DNA of 64,000 bases from an uncultured Ruminococcus sp. (lineage in GTDB: Bacteria; Bacillota; Clostridia; Oscillospirales; Ruminococcaceae). Position numbers and translations under genes: made by a program. The notes under the pieces were generated by a model. The model did no database searches. It was not told the origin of the DNA and was given only the letters and a program-made list of their open reading frames with translations. Numbering within the stretch: position 1 is the first letter of the stretch; each line of letters starts with the position of its first letter. Shown piece after piece: positions 60,838-64,000 of this stretch. Location: assembly GCA_902800795.1 (NCBI GenBank), contig CADCFQ010000008.1, positions 26,790 to 90,789 of the forward strand, in the 5' to 3' direction.

Positions 60838-60884
60838 AACCAAACAGCACGTTACCGGCAAAAGCGGTGGCGTGCTGTTTGGTT
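60838..60884. ncRNA. Perfect 20-bp hairpin of unknown role
   Basis: Positions 60838-60857 pair fully with 60865-60884 (two G-T wobbles) over a 7-nt loop. The stem top is AACCAAACAGCACGTTACCG. No U-run follows on the plus strand, so it is not a simple terminator; on the minus strand it sits directly before the ribosome site of the small ORF. Confidence 0.55.
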
Positions 60885-60973
60885 ATGTGCTTTATAGAAA
60901 ATAGCTGAAAGTATCTGGGTTCCGCAGCGGTTGTGCAAAGTGCATAAAATTGCAATATATTTATTAAATGGTG

Positions 60974-61002
60974 TAGACAAAGAAAAGGAATTGTGGTATA
61001 AT
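60974..61002 (+). promoter_or_regulatory. Promoter of the Nudix gene
   Basis: TAGACA (60974-60979) and TATAAT (60997-61002) are 17 bp apart, about 45 nt upstream of the start. Confidence 0.82.
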
Positions 61003-61049
61003 GGTAACAATGAAAGATCAAGCAGGAAAACTGCTGGAAAGGAATTTTT

Positions 61050-61457
61050 ATGCTGCATGAAAAATCCTGCGGCGCTATTGTTTACAGAAAATATCACGGG
61101 AATACCGAGATACTCCTTATCAAACACATAAACAGCGGTCACTGGTCCTTCCCGAAGGGTCATGTTGAGGGAGATGAGACCGAGGAAGAGACTGCCAAGC
61201 GTGAGATAATGGAGGAGACCGGTATCGATGTGAACCTTGACACCACTTTCAGGGAGCTTGTGACCTATTCTCCGAGGAAGGATACTCAGAAGGTCGTTGT
61301 TTATTTTATTGGCAAGGCCAAGAATACTGACTATCGCCCACAGGAAGAGGAGATAGCCGATATCAAGTGGGTCGAGATCGGCAGAGCCGGTCAGGTGCTG
61401 TCCTATGAGAATGACAAGTCTATCGTAAACAAGGCAAAGAAATACATAATCTACTGA
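61050..61457 (+). CDS. Nudix hydrolase (diadenosine tetraphosphatase-like)
   Basis: The 135-aa protein has the complete Nudix box GHVEGDETEEETAKREIMEE followed by TGI, and begins MLHEKSCGAIVYRKYHG. Context before the box (HWSFPKGH) resembles Ap4A hydrolases. It cleaves nucleoside diphosphates linked to another moiety; the exact substrate is not proven. GGAAAGGAATTTTT precedes the ATG. It is a single-gene unit. Confidence 0.93.
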   Translation: MLHEKSCGAIVYRKYHGNTEILLIKHINSGHWSFPKGHVEGDETEEETAKREIMEETGIDVNLDTTFRELVTYSPRKDTQKVVVYFIGKAKNTDYRPQEEEIADIKWVEIGRAGQVLSYENDKSIVNKAKKYIIY

Positions 61458-61470
61458 TATGCCGCAAATG

Positions 61471-61508
61471 TCACGGCTCACGCTTTTCGTGAGGCGTGAT
61501 CTTTTTTT
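61471..61508 (+). terminator. Terminator of the Nudix gene
   Basis: TCACGGCTCACG pairs with CGTGAGGCGTGA (one mismatch) over a 5-nt loop, then seven T residues. Confidence 0.9.
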
Positions 61509-61513
61509 ATTAA

Positions 61514-61547
61514 CGAAAAAAACGAGCACCCTGTTACGGATGCTCGT
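61514..61547 (-). terminator. Terminator of the symporter gene
   Basis: On the minus strand ACGAGCATCC pairs with GGTGCTCGT (small bulge) over a GTAACA-type loop, then TTTTTTTC. Confidence 0.88.
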
Positions 61548-61565
61548 AAAATACTTATTTAAGGT

Positions 61566-63182
61566 TCAGGCTCTTGCTGCTTTGCGCTCTGCCTTTTCTT
61601 CTTTTTTTTCAGCCTTCTCGACAGCCTTCTCTTCTTCATAGCACTCGAAGAGCTGGTCTACATATTCCTTGTCTGTCTCGCTCTGCTTTGTTACAGCGCT
61701 GACAACAGGAACTACTATAAGACCGAACAGCATAGCAAACGCACCTGCGTTTACAGGAGACGCAAGGCTGAGCTTGCCCAGGGTCTTGGGAGCATCAGGG
61801 ATAAGCTCCATTGTGTAGATGAGCATATGTGCGACCGTTATGCCAACGCCGCAGATAAAGCTTGCCCATACAGCAGCCTTTGTGACCTTCTTCTTGAAAA
61901 GACCGTACATAAACGGTGCCAGGAACGCACCTGCAAGAGCGCCCCAGGAAATACCCATAAGGCTGGAAATAACAGTCTGGGGATTATGGAGTGTTATAAG
62001 AGCTATAACAACGGATATTACCAGGAACACTGCGATGAATATCCTCATAACAAGGAGCTCTCTTCTTTCGTCCATCTTGTTCTTCTTATTGAGCCAGGGC
62101 TTGATAAGGTCGATAGTCAGAGTGGAGCTGGATGTGAGCACCAGCGAGGAAAGTGTGGACATTGAAGCCGAAAGCACCAGAACTATTACAAGGCCGAAGA
62201 GTGCATTGGGCAGCTTGTCCATCATTGCGGGGATTATACCGTCCGAGCCAACAACAGGAAGACCGGCCTCATCAGGATCAGAGAAAAGCCTGCCGAAGCC
62301 GCCCAGGAAGTAGCAGCCGCCTGCTACGACAAAAGCAAAGAAGGTTGAAACGATAGTTCCCTTTCTTACTTCCTTGTCGTCCTTGATAGCGTAGAACTTC
62401 TGTACCATCTGGGGGAGCCCCCAGGTGCCAAGCGATGTAAGTATAACAACGCCGATGAGGTTTACAGGGTCGGGTCCGAAGATAGAATTGTAGACCCCTG
62501 TCTTGCCGCTGGGGTCCTTGACATCTCCGAGAGCCTTTATTGACTCCACAGGACCGCCGTTGAGATTGAGTACTGCCAGAACGATAGCAACTATACCCAC
62601 AAGCATGATAAGACCCTGGATAAAGTCGTTGAGGGCTGTAGCCTTGTAGCCGCCCATGATAACGTAAACAGCTGTGAACACTGCCATACCGCAGATGCAC
62701 CACGCATAGTCTATACCGAAGCTCTTCTCGAACAGTCTGGAAAGACCGTTGTATACCGAAGCGGTATAGGGGATGAGGAACACGAAAACGATAAGCGCCG
62801 AAGCGATCTTGAGACCCTTGCTGTTAAAGCGCTTCTCAAAATACTCTGGCATAGTCTTGGCTTCCATGTGCTTTGTCATGATCCTTGTTCTTCTGCCAAG
62901 CACCTTCCATGCCATCCACGAACCGATGATGCAGTTGCCTATGCCCACCCAGGTAGACGCCAGACCGTAGGACCAGCCGAACTTTCCTGCATAGCCGACA
63001 AAGATGACCGCCGAGAAGTACGACGTTCCGTAAGCAAATGCTGTGAACCATGCGCCCAGGGCTCTGCCGCCGAGCACGAAGTCATTGACGCTTGCTGTTT
63101 TTCTCTTGTAATAGACACCGATGCCTATCATAAGAGCGAGATACAGCACGAGTATGACCCACCTTGCTGCCAATTGAAACAC
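61566..63182 (-). CDS. Sodium:solute symporter (SSS family)
   Basis: The 538-aa protein has about thirteen membrane helices and SSS-family patterns: LGGRALGAWFTAFAYGTSYFS, a GMAVFTAVYVIMGGYKATAL segment and ASMSTLSSLVLTSSS. It is close to proline/pantothenate-type symporters, substrate unknown. A charged Lys/Glu/Ala tail ends it. It would be driven by the Na+ gradient. GGGAGTG precedes the ATG. Confidence 0.93.
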   Translation of the reverse strand: MFQLAARWVILVLYLALMIGIGVYYKRKTASVNDFVLGGRALGAWFTAFAYGTSYFSAVIFVGYAGKFGWSYGLASTWVGIGNCIIGSWMAWKVLGRRTRIMTKHMEAKTMPEYFEKRFNSKGLKIASALIVFVFLIPYTASVYNGLSRLFEKSFGIDYAWCICGMAVFTAVYVIMGGYKATALNDFIQGLIMLVGIVAIVLAVLNLNGGPVESIKALGDVKDPSGKTGVYNSIFGPDPVNLIGVVILTSLGTWGLPQMVQKFYAIKDDKEVRKGTIVSTFFAFVVAGGCYFLGGFGRLFSDPDEAGLPVVGSDGIIPAMMDKLPNALFGLVIVLVLSASMSTLSSLVLTSSSTLTIDLIKPWLNKKNKMDERRELLVMRIFIAVFLVISVVIALITLHNPQTVISSLMGISWGALAGAFLAPFMYGLFKKKVTKAAVWASFICGVGITVAHMLIYTMELIPDAPKTLGKLSLASPVNAGAFAMLFGLIVVPVVSAVTKQSETDKEYVDQLFECYEEEKAVEKAEKKEEKAERKAARA

Positions 63183-63246
63183 TCCCTTAATTCAATACTT
63201 TAAAACTTTTTCGCTTTTATGCTTTCACTCAATAAAGCACTGTTTT

Positions 63247-63275
63247 ATTATATACTATCCGACCCGATTTGTCAA
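63247..63275 (-). promoter_or_regulatory. Consensus promoter of the symporter gene
   Basis: On the minus strand TTGACA (63275-63270) and TATAAT (63252-63247) are exactly 17 bp apart, both at full consensus. Confidence 0.93.
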
Positions 63276-63299
63276 TAGCCAATCTGTGAATAATCCTAG

Positions 63300-63445
63300 T
63301 TTTTACATAAAAAAGCCTGCTTTTTTGCCCGGGTTTTCATAGTTAGGATACGACCCGGCGAAAAAATCCACTCCCCTCCTCCAGCTGCCCTCCGGTGAAG
63401 GGAGCCGGAAGCACAAAAACAAGCAGGCAGGCTGTTTTGTAAAAA
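63300..63445. repeat. Inverted-repeat element of about 146 bp
   Basis: The left end TTTTTACATAAAAAAGCCTGC (63300-63320, about 21 bp) is nearly the reverse complement of the right end at 63427-63445 (GCAGGCTGTTTTGTAAAAA). The inside is GC-rich with small stems such as GCCCGGG/ACCCGGC-like and CCCTCC/GAAGGG. No gene. It resembles a MITE or a degenerate intergenic repeat. Confidence 0.5.
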
Positions 63446-63509
63446 GCGCCGAATATAATCAACGAAATCGGCATATAATGTAACATAGCTATGAAATGAA
63501 AAAAAGGGG

Positions 63510-63538
63510 TTGACATCGACCCTGAAATGTGGTATAAT
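63510..63538 (+). promoter_or_regulatory. Consensus promoter of tRNA-fMet
   Basis: TTGACA (63510-63515) and TATAAT (63533-63538) are 17 bp apart, full consensus. The tRNA begins 23 nt later. Confidence 0.93.
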
Positions 63539-63561
63539 CAATAGGCACTCAGATAAAGCAT

Positions 63562-63638
<77 letters not shown>

Positions 63639-63671
63639 TATATGGCGAACGAAAAAGATGTCCGCCACGAA

Positions 63672-63696
63672 AAGCGCGTATTTACGCGCTTTTTTG
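63672..63696 (+). terminator. Terminator of tRNA-fMet
   Basis: AAGCGCG pairs with CGCGCTT over a 6-nt loop, then TTTTTG. CCTGAAGCTG follows (63701-63710), as after the hairpin repeats. Confidence 0.9.
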
Positions 63697-64000
63697 TTGC
63701 CCTGAAGCTGATATTTTTTTATACAAAACCGAAGATGACATTTGCTGCTTTTGAGGGTAAAACAGGAGCCCTACTCTCACAATAGCGTTTTGAAGCCAAA
63801 TAGGCAAGCTTTTTGCGATTTTTCCAGCGATTTTCTTTTATAATAGTATACAAACTTTTCAGCCCGGATTTGGTGCTTTTCACGAGATGTGAGGTGCCAA
63901 GTCCGGGCTGTTTGCTTACTTTATTAGAAGAACGAAAGTGATTCAATAACCGGATGCGTATATTCCCTGCATCGGACAATTAACAACAGCTGTACCATGG
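63697..64000. other. Window end: no gene, one strong hairpin
   Basis: No supported coding frame. CAGCCCGGA-T-TTGG (63860-63873) pairs with CCAA-G-TCCGGGCTG (63897-63910) over a 23-nt loop that has an inner CAC/GTG. TATAAT at 63839-63844 lies upstream, with a poor -35 box. A small RNA is possible but not shown. A minus-strand 86-codon frame here is judged accidental. Confidence 0.5.

Noticed and set aside
63719..63979. 86-codon minus-strand frame at the window end
   Set aside because: It runs through a strong hairpin and AT-rich noncoding sequence, without a start signal or motif.

Overview
The window reads as a chromosomal core segment from a Clostridia bacterium, most like a Ruminococcus-type anaerobe of the Oscillospirales. 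The basis is moderate GC content, strong SD sequences and sigma-A promoters, FabK-type fatty acid synthesis, a bifurcating [FeFe]-hydrogenase, an Rnf complex, a minimal SUF pair, and the Firmicute order yqfC-yqfD-phoH-ybeY-dgkA-era-yqzL-recO. No insertion sequence, phage, CRISPR array or rRNA was seen. The species is an inference.

Layout. 1-10.3 kb (minus): tsaC (cut by the window edge), prfA, a DUF951 protein, a small hypothetical, mutS2, recO, a 43-aa YqzL-like gene overlapping recO, era, dgkA, ybeY, phoH, yqfD and yqfC. 10.3-11.7 kb (plus): a YlbJ-like membrane protein and a four-cysteine small protein. 11.8-16.9 kb (minus): asd, a lipoprotein, dapA, dapB and tgt, behind a lysine riboswitch with visible promoter and terminator. 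16.9-22.9 kb (plus): queA, a small membrane protein, and the trimeric hydrogenase operon (NuoE-like, NuoF-like, HydA). 23-31 kb: a lipoprotein, two cytidylate-kinase-like paralogues flanking sufC-sufB, ybaK, and an orphan sugar-type binding lipoprotein with cre-like sites. 31-33.4 kb (minus): RluA-type synthase, membrane protein, histidine phosphatase. 33.6-42.6 kb (plus): an XRE regulator, then apbE, a methyltransferase, rnfCDGEAB and a membrane HD-GYP protein. 42.7-47.8 kb: SDR, nucleotidyltransferase, a Ser/Thr-rich surface protein, rsmD, coaD and a coiled-coil protein. 47.8-50.6 kb (minus): aroK, aroE, comEB and fabD. 51.1-60.7 kb (plus): fabH, a PLC-like gene, fabK, fabG, fabF, accB, a membrane protein, fabZ, accC, accD, accA and acpP. 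The end holds a Nudix hydrolase, a sodium:solute symporter and initiator tRNA-fMet.

How the parts work together. The hydrogenase would couple H2 formation to NADH plus reduced ferredoxin. Rnf would couple ferredoxin oxidation by NAD+ to an ion gradient, and the symporter can spend that gradient if Rnf pumps Na+. ApbE, first in the Rnf operon, is the expected flavinylating enzyme for RnfG and RnfD. The 51-61 kb block holds nearly all genes of type II fatty acid synthesis plus all four acetyl-CoA carboxylase subunits, with fabD on the opposite strand just outside.

Most of the window is conventional. The items most worth a second look are noncoding or small: a 23-codon hydrophobic ORF beside a perfect 20-bp hairpin with an opposing promoter (60.75-60.88 kb), a repeated 71-73-nt hairpin element (28.55 and 42.63 kb), the structured leader region of the hydrogenase operon, an inverted-repeat element near 63.3 kb, the cysteine-rich RnfE tail, and a Met-to-Ile change next to the HydA H-cluster.
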